From Anoplopoma fimbria (Eukaryota; Chordata; Actinopteri; Perciformes; Anoplopomatidae): a stretch of DNA of 64,000 nt. Position 1 is the stretch's first letter, and each line of letters begins with the position of its first letter. The notes beneath the pieces are model-generated. The model did no database searches. It was not told where the DNA came from and saw only the letters and a program-made list of their open reading frames with translations. The stretch lies in assembly GCF_027596085.1 (NCBI RefSeq), contig NC_072469.1, forward strand, positions 15,134,238 to 15,198,237. The letters are read 5' to 3'. The translations under genes were made by a program, and so were the position numbers. Shown here one piece after another: positions 37,556 through 51,660 of this stretch.

Positions 37556-39099
37556 TAATGTCAGAGTTAACATATCTAACAGTCCCTACATGATGAGACA
37601 AGAACTGCATGTAATCTCACAGGGACCTCGAGACTGTTCATCTCACACAATCAATGCTATCAGAGTATAGGGTGATGTTAGCATCTTGGTCTTGCTCTTT
37701 ATTGATGAGAATGCTAACTTTTTACCAAGGATATGTAGCTTTAGCCTCATTCTTTGGGTGATATTATGATTGACGACATTACGTTCAATTTTAATACTCA
37801 AAACAGTGAACGGCTACCCACGGGGCTAATGCTAGCCTGACTGCAATTAGCTTGCTTAAAGCTAATAAAAAAGGCTAGCGAGAACTGTCATTTCAGCTGA
37901 CAAAATTTGCTGGCTAGAGTTTATCCTGCTTTAGAATAATCCTGTCTGAAATCACTGTCATATTGTTTCAAACATTTCAAGTCTGCCGTGATATATGTTC
38001 CATGCAAAAATAAAAACATCAACCAAAATTAAGGGTTTAGCGAATAATGGATTGCACCATCAAAAATAACAGGTTTGAAAAAATTGTTAGCCTGTAGCAC
38101 ATTCAAATTTGATATTCATGGCTTTGAAATCAGTAGGTCACAATTTTTTACAAAACAATGCAATTACAACTTAATACTGTGTGCATGCCTGATATTATTT
38201 TGCCAGTAGGCTAACATCTTTATTCCATACCTAATTTCCTGGTAAACTCAATACCAATTGATCAGAACATACCTGGGCTTCCCTGCACTGCCCTGACACT
38301 TCAAACAGCAGCAGCCCAGTTTGAAAAGGTGTTACTTTTTATTCCTCCTGCATCAAACACATCCTCGATCAAACGTCAAACTCTTCAAACAAGGTGTCAT
38401 CTGCAGCTGTCCGTTCCGGTTTGATGTGAGGAGGTGTAATGATACAAAGGATGTGCTGAAGCTATACAAGCTTGAACCCGCTCGCCCGCCACCTTCTCTT
38501 ATATCTTAGTATACATCGAGTGGAAAACCAAATGAAAACTGACAGTACCCTGCCCTGCTCTGTCTTTCCGTTCATGACTAATTTGTGTTTCTATTCCAAT
38601 CCAAAGCCTCAATTCACTGCCTGTCAGTGCTATAGCTGGGAATCAATACTTTAGATTGTTATTTTAGCATTGAAAGATGTAGACACACTTGGCCATTTGA
38701 TTGCCACTCCTGTGGGCTAGAGAGAAGGAAACCACTAATACAGCTCCAGCGTGGTCGCAAATCAAAACCAACTCTCTAATGGCCTACCTGTTTACACAGG
38801 AAATCAATCCATTTGAACTATGTACAATTTGCTACACCACTTTACTTTGTGGGTTGCTGTTATTTTTTTAAACAAAAATGGACACAAGCCTCTCTGGTTA
38901 CACCACGGGGGCCAGGCTGTGGAATCCGGCAGCCTCACGCATGTCCGAGAGGCACAAACCCAGCTCGAGTCCAATTTGCTGCAGGTCTCCCCCCGAGGAG
39001 AGGAGCGGTGTTGATTTTGGCACTCGCTGCCAGTCCCTACCAACAAATCCTACCTTTTTTTCCCCAGACATGTTGGCTCAGGAACTCTACTGGAGAACT
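37556..39099. other. Non-coding sequence; AGCTA-rich patch near 37,670-37,930
   Basis: 37,800-37,920 contains 'ggctaatgctagcctg', 'caattagcttgcttaaagctaat' and 'ggctagcgag', a texture common in teleost interspersed repeats, but no family was assigned. The rest is unique. Frames at 38,813-39,277 are composition-driven. Confidence 0.35.
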
Positions 39100-39160
39100 A
39101 GGGAAGAAGAAGAGAAGAAGAAAAAGAAAAAGGGGGGGAAAAGGGAGAGGGGAGAAAAAA
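39100..39160. repeat. 61-nt uninterrupted polypurine tract
   Basis: Every base from 39,100 to 39,160 on the plus strand is A or G, passing from GAA-rich to A-rich to G7 and back. Such tracts can form triplex (H-DNA) structures and hinder polymerases. The Lys/Glu/Arg-rich frames across it are artefacts. Confidence 0.9.
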
Positions 39161-41385
39161 CAGCCCCGGGGCTGGAGGACGATATTGTATGCATGTGCAC
39201 TCAAGCACAAGGTTTGTGGCCAGCTGCTTAAGGATTTTTCTGGGGAGTCAAGATTATCCACAGAGTCAATAGAGTGAGGGAGAGAGGGAGAGTCTTGTCT
39301 GTGTATGCCAGAGCAACTCAATTCTACTGGGGGAACAGAGGGACACAGTCAGCTCTGTATTTTTTTATTTATTTTTTATTCCAGACCTAGCCGGTAGGGG
39401 GGCCGTTCCATGTTACTCAACATGCATACAACCATCACACCAAAGATCTTTGATAAGAGTGGTTCGCACGGGCTTCCAATGGAGTTGCATTTTAAATCCA
39501 ACTGGGATTCAGCAGTACTGGTCCGCAAAAATGCATTACAGGCTTTACATTTTAGCTAAGAATCCTGTCATAAACTCGCAGCTCAGATCATGATCACTCT
39601 CATCCCTCATTTTCCCAACGATGTCTTAAGGGATGTTGTTATCTTTATACCTCTTAGAATGATATTAAAGAGTGAGTGACGGGGGCGCGCACACAACAAG
39701 CGAAAGTGTAGATCAGGAACAACACCCCCTCCTCCTGTGGGTTTTGAAATGGAGCGGGATAAGAGCCGTTGCCAAGGTCACAGCTCTGCATTTGCACAGC
39801 CATGGTTGTCAAAGGCTGAAAGGGCTCAAGCCCTTGAAACACCTTCTGGCTAGCTCCCCCGTTCTGCATGTGGTGAAACTGCTGAAGGCAGAAGAGACGG
39901 AGTGAAGAGAGAGAGAGAGAAAGAGGCTGGGTGGATGTGTGAGGGGCAAGGGCAACAAGAAGGGAGTCTGCATTTCACTGATACCAAACCCTACCACACA
40001 GTCACACTCTGAATAATTGTGAGGGACAGGCCGTGGGCAACTCTGAGCCAGAATGTAGGCCAGAATAATACCCCTCCTCGGGGCTTTCTCTGGCAGCCCG
40101 GCACTGAGGCCCTGGTGGTAGTGCCATGCAAAGCCAGTTAGCAAAGCCAGTTAGCTACCTACAGTAGTTATAAACCACAGTTAATTTAGAAACTTTAACC
40201 CAGAGCTCCACCTTTTTTTCTTTTTTTTTCAAAAAGGAACGACACATTCCAAATGTCTCAATTGAAGCCTTGCTGGCTGAATAGCCTTTTCGGGGGTGCC
40301 GCATTGTGGATGGACAGCCTTTTCAGGCAGCTTTTTAAGGGTTTTGTCAGACAGGAATTTAGATTGGAGTCTTACATGACCTTTCCCAGGGGTCAGCGGT
40401 TGGATCTGCAGGAGCTTTTGTTGGCACACCTGGGTGATGACGCCCTGACAGAGCTACAAGCTCTCATTTCAGGTTTTGTGAGGGGTTCAGTAGAGGCTGC
40501 CCCCCCCCGACCACCACCCGTCCAATACAGGGCAGAGAATGGGGAAAAATAACAAAGTCTTGGAGCCTCAGCAGGCAATTGTATCAGACTTCTCAGAAAT
40601 AATACAGTATTTTAAGCAAAAACACAAAATTGATATCAAAGAAACAAAATCTGATTAAATTAAAGCGTGACGAATAGTGTTTGATTCATCTAAGTACAAG
40701 ATGAAAGCTGGTGTGTGAAATCAGCTTTTGCTCACACAATCTGTGTTTGTCTATAAGTATCGTGAAGGATACATGGCTTTTATTTGGAAATTATTTATTA
40801 ACAGCTATAAGTGGTGAAACTTAATTGCCATTTGCTGACAGAAGTTGGGCATTTCTCCTCTTATTTCATCCTAGCATGGCAACCCAATAAGCACACAGCA
40901 CTGTTGCTTTGGCTGAAGCAACCGCCAACATGAGTAGAGAGCACAGAGCTTTCCAATGTAGATTTGTAAGATATCAGTAACAATACCTTTTACTTGTGAT
41001 AGCTGGCTGAAAGCACTTTGAAAAAGATTGGTATGAAGTTTTAGCATGTTTTATTTATTCATGACGACCTTGCTGTATTTGAGTTAGAATATTTGCTGGA
41101 CTAATGGACAACTGAACTACTCACAGTGGACTACTTTTTGGGGGATTTTGGTTTTAAATTAATGAATGAAACCTTCACACAAAATAATGAAATGTGCTAA
41201 AATAATCAGCTCCCCTGATAGAATAGTGCAAGGTCGGGACTCTAAACTGAGTTATTTATTAATTTAGCAAAACTCTTAGTGTACAAACTAAATTCTACTT
41301 TCCTCACAAAACAAATATTAGAGGACAAGTAAGAAAAAATGAACTATGCAAGTTTGAGATTATTGTTATCCGGATAGAAGGACAT
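39161..41385. other. Non-coding sequence with a small tandem duplication
   Basis: The 13-bp word GCAAAGCCAGTTA occurs twice in tandem at 40,129-40,154. Purine-rich patches lie near 39,270-39,290 and 39,900-39,925. The 99-codon frame at 40,253-40,552 has no domain. AT-rich from 40,580. Confidence 0.4.
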
Positions 41386-41600
41386 TATGGCAAATATGTT
41401 TACTTTGTCCTGCAGTGAGTTTGATGAGAAGACCGAACGCTCGCGTGTCCGTACGCTACATATCAAGCATGAGCCACCAGGCAGTTAGCCTAGCTTAGCA
41501 TAAATACTGGATGCGAGAGGAAACAGCTAGCCTGGCCCCTGTCCTGTAACAAAATTCCCCTCCCAGCGCACCTAACGTTCTCTAATAGAGACCTATTTAA
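41386..41600 (+). mobile_element. Teleost 'GTTAGCTTAGCATAAA' interspersed repeat
   Basis: Signposts in order are 'ggcaaatatgtttactttg', 'gtgagtttgatgagaaga', 'ctcgcgtgtccgtacgcta', 'cagttagcctagcttagcat', 'aaatactgg' and 'gaaacagctagcctggcc'. This matches the order I know from a very common percomorph repeat. A shorter relative lies at 55,735-55,800. The right border is uncertain; sequence to about 41,830 may include more repeat-derived DNA. Confidence 0.75.
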
Positions 41601-42719
41601 GTCCTGCCCACACTGGAGGGGAATACATGTCATCGCTCCATTGACTTTGTATTGTGTGAAGGAGCCACCTTTTTACTTTTGTCTGTTAGCAAACAACAGA
41701 ACAATGGCTGTTTGTATAAGCTGCCAAACCCCAAAAATAAGACATGAGCAGGAAGCATGGGAAAATTGGTGGATCCTGACACTACAAATGCCTAATGTTA
41801 CGTAAACACCAAGCATGGTGTCCAAATGTTTAAAGTTTAACGCTTAAAATATATTTTTTTAGCTAAGCGACAGCATTTTGACGTTGCAACTTTTGTTACA
41901 GTGGTATGTGTATATATCAGAGAGCTATGCAGTAATATTTTTTGGCAAATGCTGATTGTAATTCAATGTCAAATTGAGACTTTTGGCGTTGCTGTTATTT
42001 CTGTGGATTATATTTCCAGTAAACGAATAATGTAATAAATAATAAAGTACTTAATAATTCTTAAAGGTTTGCAGAACATATTACGTTTTTATGTAAAAAT
42101 GTCAATCCACAGTGGTGGACATATAAAAAAAGACAAGAAAAGTAGGAGAAATCATATCTCCTGCTCATGCACAGTTTGGTATAGTTTGTTTCTTTTGTCC
42201 ATAAACAGAAATCTGCAGCGGGTGAAAACTACAAATTTACTGTATGTTCCGTGTCTAATCTTAGTCTATCAGACACCAAACTCAGCGCAGATGTTACCTG
42301 CACAAACAAACACAGCTGAGTGAGAGAGACTACTCTCAACCACTAAGTGTTGTATCCCTGCAAGGAAATCTGGGAAATCTGAAAATAGCCCCGAGGCTCC
42401 CAGTGTTATTGTAGGGCTCGAGGTGGATGATGCAGAAACCATTGGGAAGCCACAGTGGGATGGTATTGGACCAGGCTTTGTTTGGATAAAAACGTTCCAA
42501 GATTACTTGGTTTGCTAGAGTACAGCCGCTTGTTTTTTCGCTTGTTCAAACACTGGGGTTGCTTTTCTTTTAAAAACTGGGCAGGAATTAAAAAAAAGGG
42601 GAGAAAAACCAAACTCTGCTTCCATATGTTTCAAACGTCCACCTTGGAGAGCGATATGTTGCCTGGATTCGTGGCATTTTGAATGTTAGAGTTAAAAAAC
42701 AGAACAAAAACCAGCAGGA
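41601..42719. other. Possibly repeat-derived then unique AT-rich sequence
   Basis: 41,601-41,830 ('cattgactttgtattgtgtg', 'aggagccacctttt') looks repeat-derived. The remainder shows nothing recognisable. Confidence 0.35.
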
Positions 42720-43560
42720 AATAGAATTAATTTGAAGCAGCCCCGCCATGACACTCTCCTTTTATGATGTACGATTTGTGGCAGCTTCACGGAGCACAAA
42801 GGAAAGAGTCGACACAAGTTTAGTGCATACCTCAGCTAAACGATTCGTGGCGACAACCTCTCAATATGGTCTGCTTTTTGAAATTCGGGGGGGTTATTAT
42901 GAAAACGTACCTGCGCGCTTCCGACGCCGGCAGACTGACGGGGCCTTCAAAGGACTCACCCCCATCGCCTCTCTCTGAGCTCTGTGATCATAAAGGAGAC
43001 TTTCCGGGGCTTTTCATAAAGACAGAGTTCAGCGGGGTCAGCTCCAGAGCGTCACGTCTATATCGCTCTGGCTCTCTGAACACCTGGCACCTGCTTTTCT
43101 CCTCTCCGAGCGGAAGGCCGGGTCTGAAAGGGAGATAAAGTGCTGATTGTCCCTTTCCTGCCTTCTTTTTTGACGGAAGTCGGGGGGGGGGGGCATTGAA
43201 GTAAAACCACTTGCCTTTCAAGATGCCTCGCTGGATACCCTTTCCTGCCGGGGAGTCTCCCCACTAGTCTCCGCTGATTAATCAAAGTGCTCCATCATCA
43301 AACATTGATGCTCACACGATTCGCCGGCACCTCAGCGGAGCGTATAATGTCTAGATATCATCTGGCCCTCATAATGGTAATTGAAGGGCAGTTGTGCATA
43401 CCACGTAAAAATACGGGCTCTACAGCAACCAATGTGCACGGCATAAAGCAACTTACCGCTTATGTTCCAGATCTTTACGTACGGCAGCTAGCCACACATA
43501 AGAAAAAAAAGCTTCTTAGACACAGATCTGACAAGGCTTCTCTCAGATCTGATTAAATGC
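42720..43560. promoter_or_regulatory. GC-richer unique block, candidate regulatory region with a small frame
   Basis: Composition rises sharply against AT-rich neighbours. 'ctgattaatcaaagtg' (43,275-43,289) combines a homeodomain core with a TCF/LEF-like ATCAAAG at 43,281-43,287, and 'aatggtaattgaag' lies near 43,374. A 76-codon frame begins at 42,748 with a strong start context (GCC before ATG) and ends at 42,978; it has no domain and three other frames overlap the block. A G11 run lies near 43,182-43,193. Whether it is an enhancer, a promoter or a short coding exon cannot be decided here. Confidence 0.2.
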
Positions 43561-44029
43561 ATAATGAACACGCTTGTGTGTACCTGCATGAGACCGTCCT
43601 GCTTGTTCAGTGCAGGACTTCAATTCCTTCGATTATCAAGAATATTGGATAGTGATGCAAGTGTCCCAGTTCAGATTTTCACCTTGCTGTGTTATGTATT
43701 CAACTTGTTCTCACTCCCAATGCGCCAAATACTGCAGTTTGGTAGGTTTCCCTTTACGTCTGACACCGATACACTAGTGTCTGTATGCGATGCAACAGGC
43801 TTTCATCTAACTCCAATGTAAAACCCACCTGTGTCCTTATTACACGCTCAGAGCAACAGATTTAGTATAAAGTGTGAGATAATCAAAACAGGGAGACAGG
43901 AGGGGTTAAGGATGGGTCAAACAAACAGGACATGAACAGCGGCCTCCTTGGTTAGGAGGTCCTCAGTTTGAAACTAAAATAGCAATGTCAACATTTTGTC
44001 ACTCGCTAGTCACGTGAGTCTTTAGTCAG
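43561..44029. other. Non-coding sequence, nothing recognised
   Basis: Unique AT-leaning sequence. Confidence 0.4.
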
Positions 44030-44135
44030 TCTTGTTAACATTAATAAAACATTTTTTTTCAAAACCTACCTAAGTGGTTTTCTTACCTCAACCTAACCTA
44101 GACCAAAGTTTATTTTGAAAAGACACTGTGCATAT
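44030..44135. repeat. Probable repeat sharing a 17-mer with the insert in the LINE relic
   Basis: GTTTATTTTGAAAAGAC at 44,108-44,124 is identical to the reverse complement of 13,821-13,837. The preceding 'ctcaacctaacctag' resembles CCTAACC-type teleost repeats. Borders unknown. Confidence 0.4.
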
Positions 44136-44249
44136 AAGGGTTCGCATATTGCAACATCGTCACTGACATGTTCAAAACTGGCGCTACATCCCCTCCGCCT
44201 TGAATTGGCACCTGTAAATTGCCCCTAAATTGACGCTGCATTCATAAAC

Positions 44250-44640
44250 TTGAGGCAGGGCAATATGGTCCAAAAATGTCACAATTTCAATCCAGTCCCA
44301 ATTCCAATCCAATTATGTTTTTTATCTGCAAAATGCAGTGAAACTTGAAAGTAATCATCATTGTTATGCATTTAAAAAGAAAATATTGGTTATCCCACAC
44401 AGTTATAGACTGTCAGTACCAGATGCTTCAACTAAGTGGAGCACAGATATCCAGTTTAATAATTATTCAGCAAAGATAGAGCACAAAAGTCAGCACACTC
44501 ATTTATCTACTCCTTCTGTTTGTCCCTTGACATCAGCCTGATATCTGCAGACTGCTGTCTAGCTAGTGTTAGCATTAGCTACCGGGTCACATGGCCTAAC
44601 ATCATCGTCCACGTCACTTTTTATCTGAAAGTAACCTTTT
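44250..44640. repeat. Probable degenerate interspersed repeat
   Basis: 'gggcaatatggtccaaaaatg', 'cacaatttcaatccagtccc' and 'attccaatccaatt' near 44,257-44,313, then 'ctagctagtgttagcattagctac' near 44,558, resemble a known teleost repeat texture. It is diverged and no ends were located. Confidence 0.35.
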
Positions 44641-47600
44641 AGTGTACTTTGTAACCACTCATTTGATGATGTAGACATTTTACACATGCAAATACAAAAG
44701 AAGTTGATTAGTTGATTTAAGACATCGCCACGGCCCTAACTAGAGGTGATAATGTACCTGACTAGTGTCCAAAAGAGTCCACAAAGTCAGTCACAGAGAG
44801 TAAAAATGCAGCTCCCAGGTCTGCAGTGTGCCCTTCTCTTCAGCATAAATCATATCCCTGAAGGCAGAGATTTGTAGAGCCCTAGCTGGTGGCTGTTTTG
44901 GTGTCATGGTTGAGTACAATGACACTAGAACATTGGTTTTGGGCCTTAAAAATAACTTGTCTGTGGTAGGTTCTTGGGGACATGTTCCTGTAATTTAGCT
45001 GGGAGCGCTGCATGTTATAAGCTCTGCAGGGCTGTTTAGAAAGCAAAGTGTGTGGCCGCGGTGTTGTGTCTCACCTAACCAGCACTACCCTGATGAAACC
45101 CAAGGAGGAAAAAAATATCTTCCTACTCTCTACTCAGAGGAGGAAAAAAAGAGCAGCTTTGAGGGAAAAAAAAACAGATGAGAGAAAAATTGGCCTCCAG
45201 TTAATAATCCCCAATTTCAATTGATACTTATCCAAAAGCTGACACATATAAACCGCTGACATAATGTTGTACTTAATTTCCTGTTTTGCATTGCGCCTAA
45301 AAAAAATAAATGCTGACGCTCTACAGTTTGAATCACCTGAGAAAGCGCCTGCTTTTTGCACTTGAGAGAATCTACACATTGTCTCCTGCTGATCCTTCTT
45401 TTTACATTTGACTGCTAACACCGTGTGCGTCTCTCTTTTTAGTTGAAATGTCTTTTAGCAAGTCAAACACACAGGGCACCGCCATGATCACATGATGATT
45501 TATCACAGGAGTCCGCCTGACAGCTTCAAACTGGGAAATCTGTTGAAGGATGTGATGTTTTTTTGGAACGCCGTCTCATGCTTTGAAACGAGTGGAAACA
45601 GAGGGAGAAGTGCACAAATTGAGGACAGCTGAATGAACACTTCCTCCATCTGTCCTTTATTAAATCTTTTCCTCCTGCTCTGTAAATCTGTGAGATAATT
45701 GAATTGTGGCACGTGGGTTCTGCCACCTTTTCTGCTCTACTGTCTAAGGGATGGTTAGAGCTGGGTGGTCAAGATGTCAGGTGCGAGCATTGGCTGTGGA
45801 ATTAAAGAGTAAATGCAACGGGGCAAGCCACAAAAAAGGGAGAAAAAAAAAAGAAAACACTGGCCCCTATGAATTGTATGAGCTCCCCTGTAGTTGAATT
45901 ATAGATCTGCTTCGGTGTGTTTGCCTGGATGATTGACAGTAGGGGGAGGCACATCTTCAGACCCCATGCCCCCACCATGAAAGTGAAATGAAATCTCAAA
46001 ATGTACCGCAAGAGCTCTGCAACTCTCAGCATCTCTGTTTCTGACTCAATGCCAGTGATAGGCAATGAAATCTCCTTATTTGACCATAGTGGCTTCGCGC
46101 AGTGAGAATCGTATTCCCTTACGAACCGCAGCACTCGTGGGAAAAGGTCCTGACTGTACTGCTTGCCTTTGCACGATTGTCATTCACTTTTTTAGCGTGT
46201 GCATGTTTTCCTGTGCCGTACTGTTTTTTTTATTTTCTTTATTTTTTACTTGCTCTTAAATCTACCCGAGGCCAAGTAAATACATTCACATACTCTCCAT
46301 GATGCATTTCAGACATGGAGCTGTTTTTTTTTTTTACAGTGAAGCCAGTGAATTTTCTTATCAACCCCCTGTCAGACATAATGAAAAACAGGCACAGTAT
46401 CTCATTGAAAATGAGAAACTTTTCTGTAAAGATAACAATTTTTGGTCCAAAATAATCATTGAGAATGTTTTATGAAATGGCACACGACAGCTTGGTCATG
46501 TTGGATGAATCGGTAAAAACCCTATTACCATAAGAGATATTGTGTTTTAATGGCCATGAACATTTTTTGCGATTGATTCTTTCTACATCTATATGCATAT
46601 GGAAACTCCAGTACCGTTACCTTTATGACATATAAATTACTCTTAAGGTTACACGAATAGAACACTTGGTTTAGCGTGACCCCTTCAAAATTAAAGCCAG
46701 CATTATTTGCACAAATATAACAGTAAAGAATGAGGCGGATATCAATTTAAAGATCATATTATTGCAAATTTCCCTACTGTGGGACGACTGATATAGGATT
46801 ATTTTATCTTATCTTTTCGTATTAAAAACAGAAACACAGGATTACACACGCATGCACTTTCTCCAGCACGGGTATGGCCGACTCCGCCACTGACAATGCA
46901 AAAACAATGACGATGCTTTAAATTGCAACATAGTTTCTTTTGGAGTAGCTAATAAAAATTTGGTTTACTGTATTTCCTCCAAGTTATTTCCATTATAAGC
47001 AATAGAAAGATTGCAATGACAATATATTGCTTTCAAAAAGACTGAACATTTTTGCTTCAGGAAAACTGTGTTTGACTTGACATATGCCATGCAAACCATG
47101 AAGCAGAAAATAATACATTTTCAGTTTATTGTTTGGTAAAAATGTATTAAAACTAAGAAATAATCCTGATATCTTCTTCGTAGGATGAATCCTGTGTTTC
47201 GTCTTCCACGCGCCTAAGTTTCTTATGCTTAGTATTCTGACTACAACAGCTGTGTGGAACCTCATAAAGAGTATTCATCATTAAAGTTCAGTCAATCCAA
47301 GTGCCGGACTCCCTCCCCTCACTCAGCGCATCACACTTCCTACAGGGCGTACAGTATTTAATTTAGTCCAATCTTTATAAATCAGCAAAACCATTCTTCT
47401 TCCTAATGGAGAGGAAATGTGCGTGGCATGTCAACTAGTGGTTAACCCCGCAGAAAGTTTCCACACTGTTAATCTTGGAGGAGCATCTGAGCTTTTTAAT
47501 AGAAAAAGCCAATTAAAAATCAGTTAACATCTCTCAATCCCATCATATACCTTTTCCCTTTTTCACCCTAAAATAATAAGAGACACCTGAATACTCACAC

Positions 47601-47690
47601 TGTTCCCAGCAATAACAGAGAGACCCATGACTGCACCTAATCCGCAAATTATATAACACAGGGCCATTTCCCTATGTAATTCTGCAGGAA
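44641..47690. other. AT-leaning non-coding sequence, no gene supported
   Basis: Three kilobases of mostly unique sequence with A- and T-runs. Frames up to 110 codons (45,802-46,134 minus) lack domains and overlap opposite-strand frames. Confidence 0.35.
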
Positions 47691-47766
47691 ACAAAAGGAC
47701 AGTTATTTAAAGGGGAGCAGTTATTCTGCACAGCGCTGGCAGGGGCACGGCGGCTGCCGAGAACAG

Positions 47767-47814
<48 letters not shown>

Positions 47815-48161
47815 CCATGAAATGGAAATTTACATTTGCTTGGTGGTGCCGTGGTGCTCGGTGGTAGACAGCTGTATTTTTAATGAGAGCGGGGAGATTT
47901 AATTACCTCTGTTTTAGCGGGCAAGACTTCTGCGATGCAATGACGAGAGATACACGGTGCAGGGAAGAGGTGGCAGATGATTTCTCCGCTCACATCCCAG
48001 CAGTCGCCGAGCTGAGCCTAGCGGAGCTCGCTGGCACCGGGGCTGCAATTAATCCAAATTTATTCCACCACTGTATAACGCTGATCTGAAGTAGACAGTG
48101 GAAAGAGTCAAGGTGGTGAGTCTCCCAAAGAGAAATAGAGGAAAAACAAATAAATACACTT
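47691..48161. promoter_or_regulatory. Candidate conserved non-coding block around a (CT)n
   Basis: The sequence right of the (CT)n has the look of a strongly constrained element: 'tgtatttttaatgagagc' near 47,872, 'gagatttaattacctc' near 47,894 and 'gcaattaatccaaattt' near 48,045, in unique, balanced DNA. A 68-codon frame at 47,883-48,089 spans it but starts in a poor context (T at -3), so regulatory conservation is likelier than coding. Inference only. Confidence 0.22.
47768..47810. repeat. (CT)n microsatellite
   Basis: A perfect 43-bp CT run. Confidence 0.96.
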
Positions 48162-48182
48162 AAAAAAAAAAAAAAAAAAAAA
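48162..48182. repeat. Poly-A run, 21 nt
   Basis: Twenty-one A residues. No retroposed sequence was recognised directly upstream on the plus strand, so it is probably a simple homopolymer and not a retroposon tail. Confidence 0.9.
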
Positions 48183-50270
<2,088 letters not shown>

Positions 50271-50608
50271 CTGCTGGTATAGAATTCTTGATACTCAATT
50301 ATTTTAATCCAGAGGTTCATTATTTATTAATTTGCTGGGTCTGGTAGTTCATAATTTAGGTCCCAGAAAGTAAAAATTCTGCTACGGAGCAATTAAGGGG
50401 ATGTTCAGCAATGGAGCCAAAAATCCACCTCCAGCTAATGTTTGTAATATTCAAATACCGCCACGCACTCCGTTCCTCTGTATCATTACGACTCCTCGCT
50501 GCACTACTTGAGTCAAACATAAGAATAGTTGGAGGCGATGTGCTCCTTGGGGTTTAGTGGAAATTAAAGTTTTAGAAATTGGTTCATGCCAATCAATGTG
50601 GTGAGTAC
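50271..50608. other. Unique block, possible conserved element
   Basis: 'ctcaattattttaatcc', 'attatttattaatttgctgg' and 'ggagcaattaagggg' lie within 130 bp in unique sequence. The texture is suggestive but not proof of regulation. Confidence 0.25.
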
Positions 50609-50626
50609 GGGGGGGGGGGGGGGGGG
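50609..50626. repeat. Poly-G run, 18 nt
   Basis: Eighteen consecutive G residues followed by 'aggaaaaggga'. Long G-runs can fold into G-quadruplexes and are prone to assembly error. Confidence 0.9.
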
Positions 50627-51160
50627 AGGAAAAGGGAGAGATGCAGGAAGAGAAAATAATGAGGCCAATAGTGCAGGAGGGATAAACCGCAGCGATGATC
50701 GGAGTGACAGTGACTGAGTGGAGGAGGAGGAGAGACAGCCGGGGAAACCCAAACCCCGTTGAGTTCATCTTTAGCTCGACGTACCCAAACTCCTCTGCAG
50801 CACTTGTCTCCTTACAAACTGCCAATCCACCCCAAAGTGCCTCCTCGCTCCATCATCCTTCACCACTCTATCCCGCCCCTCCCCTCGCACGCTCACCGCC
50901 ACAATATTTTCCTTCCTTTCCCGGCTTCCTCTTCTCCATATCCCCCTCCCCCCCACCACCATCCCTTCTTCACTGTTTGGATTTGGGCAGACTTGAACTT
51001 CCCCCTCTGTTCCCCCCAACCAGCTATGAATCACATGGAGGCCAGGGACCCAGTGGCTGCCAGGGCCTCCTGATGACTCCCAGCCCGGCCATAACAAGTG
51101 GCTGACAGCTCTATTTACATAAGACCAGCAGGCAGCGCAGAGGAACCAGCCCAGTCTAAG

Positions 51161-51162
<2 letters not shown>
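50627..51162. other. C-rich non-coding sequence
   Basis: The Pro/Ser-rich frames on both strands (50,451-51,105) result from pyrimidine-rich plus-strand composition. No domain. Confidence 0.4.

Positions 51163-51226
<64 letters not shown>
51163..51226. repeat. (CA)n microsatellite, 32 units
   Basis: A perfect 64-bp AC run. Confidence 0.97.
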
Positions 51227-51228
<2 letters not shown>

Positions 51229-51660
51229 TGCAAAAGGCAGATATGTCATAATAACACTTGTGGCGGGGGCACGAATGAACGCCTCGCTCCGAATAAATAC
51301 GGGAGATACACAGTCAATAGTTTTTTTGGGAGCCCGGGGCGAAGATCCAAGCATTTGTTTTTGGGAGATTTTTTCCACATGAGTGCAGAGGGTGGTGGGA
51401 CCCAGGGGACTGGGGGGTGGTTGTGGTGGGGGCTTTTAGACCTCTACATCCGCCCCAGTCATACGTCTCTCATCACTAGATACCAAGGAGAGCGGAGTGA
51501 AGTATAGCCCTGTTGATTGATGTTTAGCTGTTATATTAGGGCTAATGTGCCACTTTGACCTTTCATCTGGATGCAAGCGCTCACCTCTTTGGCTCTAATA
51601 ATACATCTTCAGCTGCATTTCAAATATCGATAATTACGATTTCATGGCTACTTTAAAAGA
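51227..51660. promoter_or_regulatory. Candidate conserved non-coding block
   Basis: Within 51,480-51,660 unique sequence carries 'gttgattgatgtttagc', 'gggctaatgtgcc', 'ctctaataatac' and 'atcgataattacgat'. Clustered ATTA-type cores beside a TALE-like TGATTGAT are typical of homeobox-regulated enhancers. Inference only. Confidence 0.22.

Noticed and set aside
43900..44000. Possible tRNA-like SINE head on the minus strand
   Set aside because: A B-box-like word (tttcaaactgagg) is present, but no matching A box or cloverleaf was found.
48162..48182. Poly-A run as a retroposon tail
   Set aside because: No retroposed gene or LINE/SINE body was recognised before it and no target duplications were seen.
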